Of a DNA stretch of 64,000 nt, positions 35,701 to 46,920 are shown piece by piece (position 1 is the first letter of the stretch; every line of letters begins with the position of its first letter). The position numbers and the translations under genes were made by a program. Origin of the DNA: Anthoceros angustus (taxonomy: Eukaryota; Streptophyta; Anthocerotopsida; Anthocerotales; Anthocerotaceae); NCBI GenBank assembly GCA_010909165.1, contig MU008188.1, forward strand, positions 682,001-746,000, in the 5' to 3' direction. The notes under the pieces are model-generated. The model saw only the letters and a list, made by a program, of their open reading frames with translations, did no database searches and was not told where the DNA came from.

Positions 35701-36099
35701 TGAAAAATGCTACTTACTCCTTCAAGAACCAGTTAGCAGTCCAGCTACGAACCCGAGGATACAAGTGAAGATGGAGAGTTCAACCACATCATAGTACCAC
35801 TCACAGTGTACACCTGTGTCTTATAGATTCCCATAGCATGTTGATGCAGAACCCTGCACTCCTTAAGATGAAGTCAAGAGGAGACCGAAAGTCCAAATGA
35901 AGAGACAACAGTGTATCACCTTTCGCATAAGAGGAAGACGCAAACGAATCAATGAACCAGACGAGGAAGCTCCTCACAGAGTTCCGCATCACATGATGTG
36001 CATGAATGGACCACTCTCCACTTTCATACAAAGCTTAGGTATGAAGACATAATCGACATGGTGAGCCACATCCTGCCAGAGGCAATGAACTCAGAGAAA

Positions 36100-37460
36100 G
36101 CTAAGTGGCAGAAATAACAATCGAACACAAGTCTATAATGGATAACAAAACATGGGTATTTGAAGACTTACCACTGAAAAGTCAAATGCAATGGGTATTC
36201 GTTGAAGAAAGCTACCGATGGATCTATAGCATACAAAGCTCCTGGTAGCTCAAGGTTACAAATGTTGAAGGACTAGACTACTCGAGATATTCTCTCCAAG
36301 AGTCGAGCTACATCCATCCGCATTTTGCTGCCCAAAGATGACATTCTTCAACATTGGACGCCAAAACCTCTTGAATGATGGAGGAAACAATATACATGCA
36401 AATCAAGGGTACGCTGACCCAAAGCATCCAAATAAGGTTTGTCGCCTTATCAAAACATTGAGGGTTAGCAATCAACCACGTGAGGGTAAAAGAATAGACT
36501 ACCTCATGAAGTGTGGCTCCAAAGTCAAATTCAAATGTCTATGTTGCATGATAAAAATGGAGAAATCTAGCATCAGAGGTCGATGACGTCGTCATCATAT
36601 CACCCAATGCGTATGAACAAAGTCAAGAACATTCTCACCTATTTATGATGATTTAGGTCAACTGACGGTTCCTAGGTTTCAAATACGCCAAAACCTCAAG
36701 GCATACAATATTTATCCATCGCATGCTTAGTTGTCCGCATTTTCACGATTCACGTGCAGTATCGCTACACCGCTGAACACCAATGGCAAAGGTGAGAAGC
36801 CTGTTATTAGAGCAATGTCCAAAGAATGAATCACATTCGATGGAAAAGACACCATATCGCCGCAGCGGGAGTACTCATCTACTTCTCCGCAATCGACACG
36901 CCCGAGCTCTCACACGCTCGTGTGTGACCTTCGCCTTTCAACTATGGACAGACCGGCAAGCGTCAGAGATGTATCATCTGGTGGTACACCAAAGATGGGG
37001 CTACCATAAGCAAAGACCGGCAACTAACTTATTGTGATGCCGATGGGCGGCTAATCCAATGCGGTCAATATCGCATATTGCCTCATGCTAGGAGAAGATG
37101 AGACACAGCAACAATAATATCATGGCATAGTAAGAGAGCAACTGTGGTGGCTCGCCTCCATCAAGAGTAGTACATATCCCACTCCAAGACAAGATATTAT
37201 CCATGGTGGAACGCTGGCCTTGAAGAGCAAGCCTAACACTCTTCCGATTATCCAGATAGCTTTGGCCTGTAACTCGCCATGCACGCAACAAAACATAGGA
37301 AATCAAGCACCACTTTATAAGGCAAGTGTCATGAGGGACGTAACCATGGCCTGTGTCCACCATAGCAACATTGCACTGGCCACCAAGGCACTTACCAGAA
37401 AAAACACAAAAATTTGCAGTCAGGGGCTTAATGAGACCGCCCTAGTTACTGCAACCTTCC
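36100..37460 (+). pseudogene. Ty1/copia reverse transcriptase-RNase H remnant
   Basis: NKTWVFEDLP near 36145 and HPNKVCRLIKTLRVSNQPRE (36429-36485) match the copia RT signature usually written NKVCRLKKSLYGLKQAPR. VDDVVIIS at about 36579-36603 is the YVDD active-site box. EQCPKNE and TPYRRSGSTHLLL (36811-36895) follow. RNase H has CDADGRLIQ-like residues near 37038 and closes with EIKHHFIRQ, in one frame, near 37299-37325 and KNTKICSQGLNET near 37403-37440. The downstream purine-rich tract fits a copia 3' end. It is non-functional as read. Confidence 0.85.
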
Positions 37461-38040
37461 ACCTAGCTAGCATCTCGACTCTAATGGGTACTCACAAGGA
37501 TGAAACCTCTGATGGCATCTCGCAGCCACCAAGGCTCACAGAATAAAGGTATGAGGTCGAAAAGCATCCTACAAATAGGAGGAGTCACTACGCTGCGTAT
37601 GAAGAAGCGGACATAGGAGAATTTGCCGACCATCAGTGACGCTAAACAAAGATACATGAAACTGAAGATTTGTAAGGAATCGGAATGGAGCATTGGGCGC
37701 AAGCTAAGTGGGAGTATTGGTAGAATTATATATATCCAGCATTAATAAATAGTAAATCATATTTAGATGGGAACTAGATTCCTTTACGATATACAAGGGT
37801 CGGCGACCTAAACTAACGCACCACCAGCACAAATCACTATCTTTTAAGGCCACACGGCCAAAGTAAAGATCATCATTCTACATCTTCTTGCTTGCTCTCG
37901 CTTCCACCTCGATCCTAATTTATAGGCAGCAGCCGGAGGAAGGGAAAGAGCACGCGCAAGGTGAGGCCACCATCTCCTGCTACTGGGTGGGAGAGCGGAT
38001 GGAGCGTGAGGGGACCAAGGCTGCCACATGGCCCGGGAGG
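37461..38040 (+). repeat. copia 3' end: purine tract and probable start of 3' LTR
   Basis: AAGCTAAGTGGGAGT (37701-37715) resembles the copia polypurine tract, and TGGTAGAATTATATATATCC at 37718 would start the 3' LTR. No second copy is found in the window, so the LTR end (perhaps before 38040) is a guess. No gene is seen in 37461-37700. Confidence 0.45.
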
Positions 38041-39995
38041 TGAGAGCTGGAAATTTCAAGAAGACAGTGAGGTGGAATTAGGACCCTAGGAGAATTGGGT
38101 GCTTGTGAAGCACTCACCGTGGTGGATTTGAAGGGGCTAGGGACCTAGCAGCCTCCTTGTGGGCATCAAGAGGAGGTCAAGGCCCAAGACATGGCCGGAG
38201 GGCAGGACCAAGTGGCAATTGGAGGCCATGGAGTCCGATGAAAAGGCAGCCAAGCCGAAAAGGTCAGAGAGCTCCAACGCCACCTCATGGATGAGCGCCA
38301 GAGCAAAGTCCTAGCCGGTACTGGCCCAAAATTCCTCAAATCCTCGACCGAATGAAGTCAAACCGAGGAACCTTCAATAGCTTATACTGCTTAAAAAGAG
38401 CGTGAAAGAAAGTATGTGAATAATGTCGTAGTAGACATGTCTTCCCACCTAGTTTTCCTCAAGGTGTGTCTTTGGGCCCGCTTTTTGAGGGGGTGTTTTG
38501 GTCCTTTGCTTGCCTAGTCCCTTTTTGTGGAGAATAACCCCAAAGCTGAGAGATCGTTAAACATCATTTTGACGTGGAAGAAGCAAGGTGCATGAATGTC
38601 CTCAGGCATGGGGGTCGTCAAGCAACCCAAAGCGTCACCAAGTGAATAAGGCACATGACGCTCATTTCATGAAACACCGCTTGGCGCGTGAAAGCGGAAT
38701 TATTCGACATACGGCCGAGATGAGGGAAACCACGATTGTGAGATGGAACAAGTGGCGTGCTCGCACAACCCGACCGCTGCTCCAAGTGAATCCCAGCTGG
38801 AGACCACGCAACGGGCGAGGGCAGTGTGGGGAGGATAGGCCCGAGTATAAACACCCGCAATGATCATGGGGACGCCAGAGAACCAAGGGGTTGGGTTCTG
38901 CCTGCATGGCGGTCTGGATTGATGGCGAGTGGCGCGGATGAGGGCGTAAGACGGCGGTGTGGGGAAGGAGGGGAGATGAGGGTGATGAGGGCGCGGGTGG
39001 ATGGCAGAACGGGGGACGATGGGGTNATGGCAATTGGAGCCATGGAGTCCGACGAAGGCAAAGCTGGAGAAGGTGGAGAAGCTCTGATCTCGTGGACCAA
39101 CGGAGAGCGAGAAGGTCCTAGAGGGAGGTTGTCACATCGAGGAGAGAGCCATTCGGCAACAACCCAACGGGACTGGAGGCGTATATGGAAGAGCATTTTG
39201 CCCGCAGAGCAAGAGAAAGGGCAAAAGAGGCTCTAGGAAGGGAGAAGGTTATCCAACAAATGGATGGACAAGAGCAGTGATGGCTACCAAGCCATCAAGA
39301 TCCGGACATGGAAGAGGAACTAAGGACCCGCTCAATTTGAAGAGAAGCTGAGCTAAAGGCTCAAGATAACAAGAGCTAGAGCGCGAGGGAAGTGAGCAAG
39401 TGGAGAAGGAGAGACTTGCCAAGCAAGTGGCCGAGCTGGAACAAAGGAGGTTCCAGAGGAGAGCACCACAAGAAGGTGGTGCATGGATGCCGGTGGTGAG
39501 GAAGAGGAGATTTTGGGCGCATTATGCCCTTCAAGCAAAATTAGCCAACCAAAGGAAGCAAGGGAGGAGAATGACCTCCATGTCGGTGGGAGAATTGACC
39601 GCAAGGGACGCCTACAAGGGTAGGTGTGAGGATGGAGAGTGGCCCACGGAGATTGATGATCTCCAAATCACAGCTTAGGGGCTCACCTCCATAATAGGAT
39701 TTTGAAGGCCAACAATGAGGTGTTACGGTTGGCCAAGAGGAGGACAATAGGTCCTCATGATGATGACAGGAAGGAGTTGCAACAAGTGCAACCGGAGGCC
39801 TCGGACTTTGATGAGGTCGCGAGTGACATGGACTCCGAGGAATCTGAAGAATCGGAGGGCGAAGGAGAGGCCGCGACGCCAAGGAGGAAAGATGGCGCGG
39901 AGAGTAAGGAGGGGGGACAGCCCGCCCTCACAGGGGGTCACCCTACCACGGTAGGTGACCAGCCTACCACGGTAAGAAATACAAAGGTACACAAC
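38041..39995 (+). pseudogene. fragment resembling LTR-encoded coiled-coil ORFs
   Basis: Charged frames include LEAMESDEKAAK near 38217, the clean 39400-39678 frame (MEKERLAKQVAELEQRRFQR, MTSMSVGELTARDAY) and 39702-39998 (KANNEVLRLAKRRTIGPHDD, then an acidic DMDSEESEESEGEGEA run). It ends with HPTTVGDQPTTV, which recalls the PTT-rich tail of the family A LTR ORF. It is probably the U3 of another long-LTR element, truncated near 39995 before any TATA box or U5. The fragment contains an unresolved base and a duplicated stretch. No function is assigned. Confidence 0.45.
39026..39026. other. unresolved base (N)
   Basis: The only N in the window. Just after it (39028-39062) is a stretch very similar to 38213-38250 (GGCAATTGGAG..CCATGGAGTCCGA), so a mis-joined or gap-filled repeat is possible. 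Confidence 0.95.
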
Positions 39996-40153
39996 TAGGA
40001 ATAGATAATGAATAAATTACTCTCCACCTGAACCATCATGTAAGAGTAGCTTGAAAGTCACCATCTACATGATGGTGAAAGCTAGATGTAGCAATTAATA
40101 TGCTTTGAAAACAACCAAACACATGTATACATAGGCATGCATGATCCACTAAC

Positions 40154-41316
40154 AAGTATGAATATAAATCTGTGACGTCGCTTGGTGAACTCGGACAAAG
40201 GGAATGGTGGTGGAGCACGATTAGCCTTTGGAATCCCGAGCCTAATATGAATGTACACAAAAGCTACCGCAGATGTGGATTCTTGGATCAAACAAAGATA
40301 ACCTTAATACGGCTGAAGTAGGATGGATGGTAAGTATCTTCAAGAGCCTTGTGTATTGATATGAAGCTACCAAATCTCAAAATAGATTTTTAAACTCAAA
40401 ATCTATCATACTTTTTTGGTGAAGATTTAAGAGCTAATGTGTAAAACTTGCTTGTTTATACACAAATAGGTGTCCCCGAACTCATTTTTGGATGCAGAGC
40501 CACATTTATTTATCTATTGGACGGTTAGTGATTTGTATAGAAAATATATTTCATTCAATATCCTTGCACATGTTAATTCAACTTCATGACTAACTTGACT
40601 TGTTTCAGGGTGTTGATGCATGGATGGTTATCAAACAACGGGATGTTCCAATCTAGATTGCCCAGATTTATTCAAACTAAGTGCAGCCTATGTTCTTGGT
40701 GGTACTTTTGCTGGCAATTATGTCGGCACAAGCTTGTTGTCTATCAACAAGGTATAATTGTATCATTTGTATGTTATTTTTTTGTATTTCATAAAATTTT
40801 GAAGAATATTTCTTATATAAATATGTGATAACCGTGGAGTTCCACCTTTTTCACGTTGGGTTGTGTATATATGTGTCAATGCTAATGCGGATTTGTGGTT
40901 ATACATCGAGTCCATACCTATAGGCTATTGGCCAAACAACATTTATACAGAAGGCCTTCTACGTGATGGGCTTGCTACCGAAATACAATGGGGAGGTGAA
41001 ACAGCAATGACAACTCCACAATCGCACGAGCAATGGGGAATGGGCGATTAGGTTCCATGTGCAGGACCTGCCATGTGGAGTTGTGATACCCATATGGCGT
41101 TGCACTCTAAGTTTGATAAACATAATAATCCCTTCACACGATGCCAAAGATTTGATCATGATACAAACAGATCTTGCACAATATGATTCAAAAATCTTCT
41201 ATGATGTCAAAGGTGGTGATTGTTTAGCGGAGGTACTTGACGTTTTTTGGTGGCCTGATATTGAACTTGAGAAGGGCCAAGACGCCATCTACTTTACAAA
41301 ATTTCATGTCTTTTGA
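40154..41316 (+). pseudogene. neprosin-domain gene remnant with introns
   Basis: Exon a (about 40154-40329) reads YEYKSVTSLGELGQ and STISLWNPEPN. After a one-base slip come QMWILGSNKDNLNTAEVGWM and a GTAAGT donor. Exon b (40470-40523) reads VSPNSFLDAEPHLFIYWT, with AG before and GT after. Exon c (40609-40751) gives DGYQTTGCSNLDCPDLFK and LSAAYVLGGTFAGNYVGT, then GT. Exon d (from about 40860) gives LWLYIESIPIGYWPNNIY, IQWGGE and HEQWGMG. These are hallmarks of the plant neprosin family (secreted glutamate peptidases). Signal and activation peptides are missing, and the GC-YN and MGSGHFP equivalents are damaged. It is likely a pseudogene. Confidence 0.8.
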
Positions 41317-41795
41317 TGTTTTTAACGTTATGAATCGGGTTCAATATTAGGAAATAAGTACCACGAATGTGGTCATACAAGTTCTTTTCTTGAAACTATT
41401 TATCGTCAAAACCGATGCTTGACCCACATTTTCTTTCTACATTAAATATTCCTCATTGTTTTATTGTGTCGTCAAAACAAGTTAACGTCATTTTCCTTTG
41501 AAATGAATGTGTTGTGTATTAGCTGATATGGATGTGTGAACGTCATAGACACTTATAAACGGGGTACGTAAGATACTGTAATAGATTGTAGAACATGCAT
41601 AGCATTATAGGCTATTTTATTCACATATAGCGATTTCACATATGTAAACTTTAAACAATCACTCTGCATGATAAGGTAGCAACTGTGTGAGGCCTTCCGA
41701 CAGTATTGCTTGGTCAGAGTGCATGTAGGGATCCATGAGGGTATAGCACTAGGTTGCAATCTTATGCAGTGCAGGTCAGAGTATGCGTGTGCAGG
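41317..41795. other. AT-rich sequence, nothing recognised
   Basis: No ORF, repeat or RNA gene is seen between the neprosin remnant and the small minus-strand ORF. Confidence 0.5.
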
Positions 41796-41975
41796 TCAGT
41801 AGCAGAGTATGTAGCCAGATTCCAAGGTGTCACCTTCCCGCTGTTGTGCATTAGAGAGCACAAAATTATAATCTGTTGTTGCAACACCAGGCCCGGATCC
41901 TCCTCCCATAAGTGGTACTGTCAGCGCCATGACAACCATAGCGAGCCACATGAACTTGAGCGATGCCATGGCCAT
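41796..41975 (-). CDS. small putative secreted peptide (59 aa)
   Basis: The minus-strand ATG at 41975 opens a 59-codon frame ending at TGA (41796-41798). The N-terminus is a textbook signal peptide: MAMASLKFMWLAMVVMALTV, then PLMGGGSGPGVATT. The mature part (DYNFVLSNAQQREGDTLESG, then YILCY) is polar with one Cys. It could be a small secreted peptide, or the first exon of a larger secreted protein. I recognise no family. A second ATG two codons in would also work. It overlaps a longer frame in another phase (41921-42250) that has no recognisable features. Confidence 0.35.
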   Translation of the reverse strand: MAMASLKFMWLAMVVMALTVPLMGGGSGPGVATTDYNFVLSNAQQREGDTLESGYILCY

Positions 41976-42655
41976 GGCTTGGGCCTGGATCCATATCCCA
42001 ACTTGCTACACGTGTCTTCCAAGATTTTGACATCGATGCCTTCCCTTAAGGAAGCCACCTGTGGCCGTCTCCAGATGATGCATGCATCCAAGGTTCTTCT
42101 TACAACACGATAAATTTGCAAGGGGGTGAATATACAAACCCTCTTCGATTGGGGTCGGACCCTCTTGCACGCATGCAGCCCCATTTGGAAACCGCCTTCT
42201 GACGTTATATTGAAAACAGCGGGGAAATTCAGAAGTTCATATAGTGGCACACGACATGCCTACAACATAGTTTTCAGTTCATTGTTACATGGGCGGCCCA
42301 CGTCACTGTCGTTCATCTCAACATCCAAGCCATGGACTTCAATGTCCCGAACCACTGGCTGGCTGATTGTACAACAAAAAAACTTGATCAAGTAGGACCT
42401 ATAGTTTCAACCTACCTACTCTAAATCGGAGGAATATGAAGTGGGCTCATTGCGACTCATGAGCGCTGAGCCGTCACGACATTATGCTGTGATGTCCAGC
42501 AGAACATTGCTTGTGATCGTTCCGTCTCTCTTAAATCCATTGTTTTCTTCCAGGGCTCTGTCGTACTCGTCTCCTCGCTGGACTCCACCCCAGTGATTGC
42601 TCCCAAAACATTCAAAGTCTGCTGTCCACGTCTAAAGCTCTCCAGATTGTTCTCA
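41976..42655. other. unassigned sequence
   Basis: A 109-codon minus frame (41921-42250) and short frames are present without recognisable motifs. The region may hold the eroded 3' end of the minus-strand gene whose last recognisable frame stops at 42656. Confidence 0.35.
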
Positions 42656-43632
42656 TCATTCTTTTTCGCGATGAGGGGAACCACTAAAACCATCCTTCTC
42701 AACATACTCTTCGCCCAAAGGGAGGGGCCTCTCAGGTATCAGTGAGCTCTTCTTTGCGTGCAGTAGGACCTCGTGCCCATGGATGCGTTGCGAATATAGC
42801 ACGCACACCTCAAGTCGCCTCGATGGCGTCTGGTGGCGTCCATAAAGCAAAATTTGCCAAAATGGTTGTCCAGCTCCACGAGCATGCTCCGTGGCCAGGT
42901 CTTCCTGTGAAAATGTCTTTATGAGCTTCATCATAGGCCAGGAGGCCTTTAGTGCAGACATACCACCGAGCATCGTTAGAAGGTAAACACGCTTTTCACC
43001 ACGTGTCATACTTACCAACCTCCCGTTGTTAAACATTAATCCATGGCATTCGGCATCATCGTGGCCCTATCCTTGGAACACCGTCCTTCACACCACCCTC
43101 GATCACGTACTCCACGGTTTCAAACCCTCCTTTGTCATTGCTCATGTTTGTCTTGGCATACAAATGAACCATACCTCCTTTCACTGCACCACTTCCTCAT
43201 GGGCTCTCTATGTGTGGGCTTCCTCCACACACCATGCATACTTGATAATCCGATACTCTTAGCATGTAGTTTTCTCCCAAAGCTGGAACCTGTACTCATA
43301 CTTGTGATGTCCATCCTTTTGTCCATAGATCCTATATCAAAACCTCGGGGACATCCATGATCAACAGGGCATAGTTTCGTCCTCTCAAATACCCCGCATA
43401 TCCATTTTGGTTTTCGACGATGCCCTGTTTATTATACATGTTGGGACATTGAATCTGAAAAGCGGCTTCGGATCTTTGTCGGCCAAATCTCTTTGCTCAT
43501 TCTCAAGTCCTTCAATTGTTCACTTGAATATAAAATGTTGGAAATCTCTGCGCTTTGTGTGAGGTTGTCCACATCCTTGATTCTTGCGTGAAACACAAGG
43601 GAATTAGAACGCACGCCGTCACGTTCGGGTAG
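42656..43632 (-). pseudogene. C-terminal part of the split ParB-like gene
   Basis: Reading leftward from the palindrome at 43633, frames give VRSNSLVFHARIKDVDNLTQ, then YALLIMDVPEVL near 43345. Next come VSDYQVCMVCGGSPHIES and GGMVHLYAKTNMSNDKGGFE near 43130-43230. The clean frame 43036-42656 contains VYLLTMLGGMSALKASWPMM and KLIKTFSQEDLATEHARGAG. The hydrophobic stretch ending in MDVP weakly resembles the DPPY-type motif of adenine methyltransferases, which is a guess. The sequence continues the protein whose middle lies on the opposite strand at 43638-44560. Confidence 0.45.
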
Positions 43633-43650
43633 AGGCGGCCGGCGCCCTCC
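43633..43650. repeat. GC-rich palindromic element, copy 1 (imperfect)
   Basis: GAGGCGGCCGGCGCCCTC is a 2-nt-deleted version of the GGGCGCCGGCCGGCGCCC core. It lies exactly where the coding strand of the split gene switches from minus to plus. Confidence 0.7.
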
Positions 43651-44560
43651 TCTTGTTGAGAACAGCCCAAGGGCGTGGGGTTATGGGGCCGCGAGTTTTA
43701 CCCCTGCTGTGCATGATTGATCCGACGGAATGCCCTGAGCTCGCCAGCCTGGACTGGAAGAAATTCAGGGCAAAGACATATGTCATGGGTGTCCTGGGTG
43801 GGAACCACACATATGCAGCCATGAAACATTTGGCAGACATCTCACCTGGGAAAAAACGCTTCCAATATGTGGAGACACATGTGTACTGTGGCCTCACTGT
43901 GCAGGAGATGAGAGTACTCGCAACCGATCACAACATTATGTCGGACAAGCGGAGGAAGATGTCTTTTATAGAGCAAGTCAGGTACCTCAGGGATGAACTA
44001 TTGATTGCGAAACGCGAAGGGGTACAAATGACGATGACTTGGAAATTCAACTTCTATAAGGTTCTGAACTTATTAAGGATGATGAGGCCCGTAACGACGA
44101 TGTGTACAAACAAAACAAGGTGGACAACAGGACTCATATCTTATGCATAGCGAAGCAGGAGGGCAAAGTGTGGGAGAATATAGACAAGATCTTCTCAAAG
44201 TGGGAAGCTGGTGACCTGCCAGAGTAGAAGAGGCACAGCGCAGTGGGCACAAACAAGAAGGGAAAAGGGAAACGGAAGGTGACCGAAGAGTCGAAGAAAG
44301 TGGATGCAACATATGTGAAGCCGGAGGACATGTTGGCGAAGCCATGGAAGTCGTTTCAAGGTATTCCAGCGGGTGATTATGGTCAGCAGATTCTCATATC
44401 CGCTACGGAGAAGGTTCTGGCAGGCCTAATAGATTTGAAAGGGATGGATGACGACATTACCTTGCGAAAGAAATTCCATGTCATCCAAGTTGCTATGGCC
44501 AAACACTTGGGATGCTCATCGTTCGAGGAAGTCGGCTAGAATATCCACATCACTCCACTG
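43638..44560 (+). pseudogene. middle part of the split gene: C-terminal half of a ParB-like domain
   Basis: The frame is open through palindrome 1 and reads GRGVMGPRVLPLLCMIDPTE, then YVMGVLGGNHTYAAMKHLAD (43781-43840). The GGNHTYAAM segment resembles the dGNHRxxA core of ParB/sulfiredoxin-like domains. VYCGLTVQEMRVLATDHN and MSFIEQVRYLRDELL follow, as in the helical part of such domains. After 44150 the frame shifts to VWENIDKIFSKWEAGDLPE and 44243-44539 (KKVDATYVKPEDMLAKPWKS, KFHVIQVAMAKHLGCSSFEE). The natural N-terminal partner is on the minus strand to the right, so this block appears inverted. Confidence 0.55.
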
Positions 44561-44661
44561 ACGAAATGCTAGCTCGGTTTCAGACTCAATTCGCGGGAAA
44601 GGTATGGGGGTGTCAGTTGTGCTTTGTGTTTTCCTCTGCTTGGTATGCAAATGTTTTGGGC

Positions 44662-44717
44662 AATCGGAATGGTAGGAGGGAGGGCGCCGGCCGGCGCCCC
44701 TCCCTACCATTCCGATT
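44662..44717. repeat. 56-bp near-perfect palindrome, copy 2
   Basis: The left arm (44662-44690) starts AATCGGAATGGTAGGAGG. The right arm (44691-44717) is its reverse complement except for a 2-nt gap. The centre is GGCGCCGGCCGGCGCC. The arms are 29 and 27 nt. The coding strand of the split gene switches here from plus to minus. Confidence 0.9.
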
Positions 44718-45197
44718 CTTGAGACACGGAATGGGCGGTCTCACCCGTGCCAAATAGTTCGTCCATGCTTCATCCACCCTTCTTATCTGAGCGTCAGGTG
44801 TTAGGTGCGACGCAGGACGTAAATTCTCCAACTTCACAAGAACTGTCTCAGGCACAACCTTCTTGGCGTAGGCAGATTCCCTGATGCGTGTCGGCGGGTC
44901 CTCATCCCGGATAGCGTCTTCCAGTCTTCCCTCGTATGTCGTGACATGAACCGTGCGGATGTCAAGCGACACTGCTCCCTCGGCTGTGCCAGCTTTGCGC
45001 CTCTTTCCCCTTTTCCCTGTCTCTAGTTCTTCGCCCGCGTCATGACGCCACCACTAGGATCATGGCGGCACTCCGCTTCCCAAGACAATAAACGGAGGCC
45101 CGGCGGAAGGCGCTGCCCTCCGGCCCCTTCATCGTCATTCACGGGCTGTATGGCCAGCTCCTCACCTGTTTCGGGCCTACCTGTCGAGGCTGACGCT

Positions 45198-45221
45198 GGG
45201 GCGCCTGCCGGCCGGCACCCC
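45198..45221. repeat. GC-rich palindromic element, copy 3
   Basis: GGGGCGCCTGCCGGCCGG followed by CACCCC. Inside the minus-strand ORF it encodes GCRPAGAP in frame. Confidence 0.75.
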
Positions 45222-45303
45222 AACCCATCTGCGGCATTTGGGAACTGGACAAACCAGTTCGGATTGGGTGTCACCATGTCCTGGACACCTCTTCCCTGCT
45301 GGA

Positions 45304-45325
45304 GGGCGCCGGCCGGCCGGTGCCC
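45304..45325. repeat. GC-rich palindromic element, copy 4
   Basis: GGGCGCCGGCCGGCCGGT followed by GCCC. In the minus-strand ORF it encodes GHRPAGAL in frame. Confidence 0.78.
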
Positions 45326-46097
45326 TGATCCTGATTGAGGATCATATCTAGCTGTCGGGACCTCCATGGACTGCCCAGGCATATTGTAGTCGAACATGAT
45401 GCACGTCCACTTTGCTCTACAGGCATAAGACTCTTCCAAATCATCATCCAGAACATCGAGAATCGACCCATCGTCCTCATCTTCTGGACCCAATTCACTC
45501 CCTTCAGGGCTGGGTGCCTCCTCCTCATGCTCTTGGTGGTGAGCAGTACTCCGTCTCAACGCCATAACCCTCGTGCTCCGGCCTGGGCATGTAATCTTCG
45601 CTTTTACGGAGGCGGATAAAAGCTCTTCCTACTTGAGTAGCCTGCAAAACAAAACACAAGATTCCACAAAAAGGGTTATGCGTCAACGTTGCTTCCAGGA
45701 AGATGACACAGTGCATTGTTGCTAAAATCCAAAACCTTACCGTTTGCTCTCATCTGCAATCTCGAAACAATTGAACCAGCCTTGATGGCTCACATTTCTT
45801 TATGACAAGACCATTGTGGAACGAAGAATTTTGGTCACCCCAGACGCGGAAGGGGGAGGCCCGGCGTAGGATGGGTTGTCAGTAGGTGGGAAGTAGGTAG
45901 GACGATGAGAGCAGTGGGAAGGTGGTCGGACGTCCAGGGGAAGTTCGGGGTTTGAGTGGTCAGTGAACTCGTGGGAGGATCGATACGGTAGGAAGCATGG
46001 GTAGATAGGAGCATATATAGGCATGATAGGTTCGAGTTCCTTGGACCATGGAATATTCGGGGATAAGAAGTTCCTTGAATTATTTAGATCGCATGGC

Positions 46098-46104
46098 TAT
46101 ATAT
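46098..46104 (+). promoter_or_regulatory. upstream TATA-like box in solo LTR
   Basis: GCATGGCTATATATGCC, counterpart of 19408 and 29696. Confidence 0.5.
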
Positions 46105-46920
46105 GCCAAAGAAAGCTAAGTTGTAAATAGAAAATAGCTACGGGAGTTTTGCCGGACACGTGGCGACCATCGAGGAGGCGCCATTAAGCGGTTGCATGTA
46201 CACCAAATCACAGTTAGCAGTTTGAGTGGCGTTTTCGGCGTGACTGGCGGGATGGCGGCCGAAGAGTAAGGAGCTTACGCTCGAGGCGGGCGACTTGAGG
46301 CGATTACAGCGCGTGTCGGAGGGCCTGGAGGCGACAAGGGAGGCGGCAGGCGCAGCCGCGCAAGGAGAGAAGCGAAGGAGCGCATGCTGCTGAACAGTGT
46401 CTTGGTGAGAAGCTGAAGAGAGTCGGAGAGGGTCCAGAGGGCGTGGAGATGCTCAAGCGGAGGTGGGGAGGCGTGTTGGCGAAGGAAGAGCTTGGGCGTG
46501 AGGCAGCGGGTGGAGAAGCTGGAGGGAGATTGAAGGGCCAAGGCCACCTCTTGGCGGTTGTGTGGAGGCGGGTTGGAGGCACGGAAGTTTTCCCCTTGTC
46601 ATCTCACCCAAACCACCACTTCTTTGCTCACCACTCTCTTAGCACGATAGATTACTCTCCAATCTCTCAATTTTGCTATCCTTGTGTGCTCCCACATGCG
46701 GATGGTGAAGATAGTGAGGATGGGATACTCCAGGAGGAAACCTCCAGCCACCACACAAGGGAAAGGAAGAAACACCCAATTCCAGGAGTTCGAGTGTAGG
46801 CGCTCCAAATTTCACCTCGAGATTTGGAGGCGTTAGGCTATCTGAGATGAAGATGGAATGGCTGTACTTGGTGCACAGGTGGCACTTCGAGCCACCTTGG
46901 TTCGGGGTGTCTTGTGACAG

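Larger units (their letters stand above)
44718..45753 (-). pseudogene. N-terminal part of the split ParB-like gene, with 5' intron
   Basis: On the minus strand, a 99-nt intron with GT-AG ends (45740-45642, donor GTAAGG, acceptor after TTGTTTTGCAG) precedes the likely start at 45565 (MALRRSTAHHQEHEEE). The 180-codon frame is acidic and Pro/Gly-rich. It contains two palindrome-encoded inserts (GHRPAGAL and GCRPAGAP). One frameshift near 45035 leads to SLDIRTVHVTTYEGRLEDAI and VLVKLENLRPASHLTPDAQI, then RRVDEAWTNYLA. This last part resembles the N-terminal half of a ParB-like domain. The coding sequence breaks at the palindrome after PIPCLKNRNG. A solo LTR lies 64 bp upstream. Confidence 0.55.

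Noticed and set aside
43036-43440. Firm call of an adenine methyltransferase in the C-terminal fragment of the split gene
   Set aside because: Only a weak MDVP match to the DPPY motif. No second motif could be confirmed, so it is kept as a remark.
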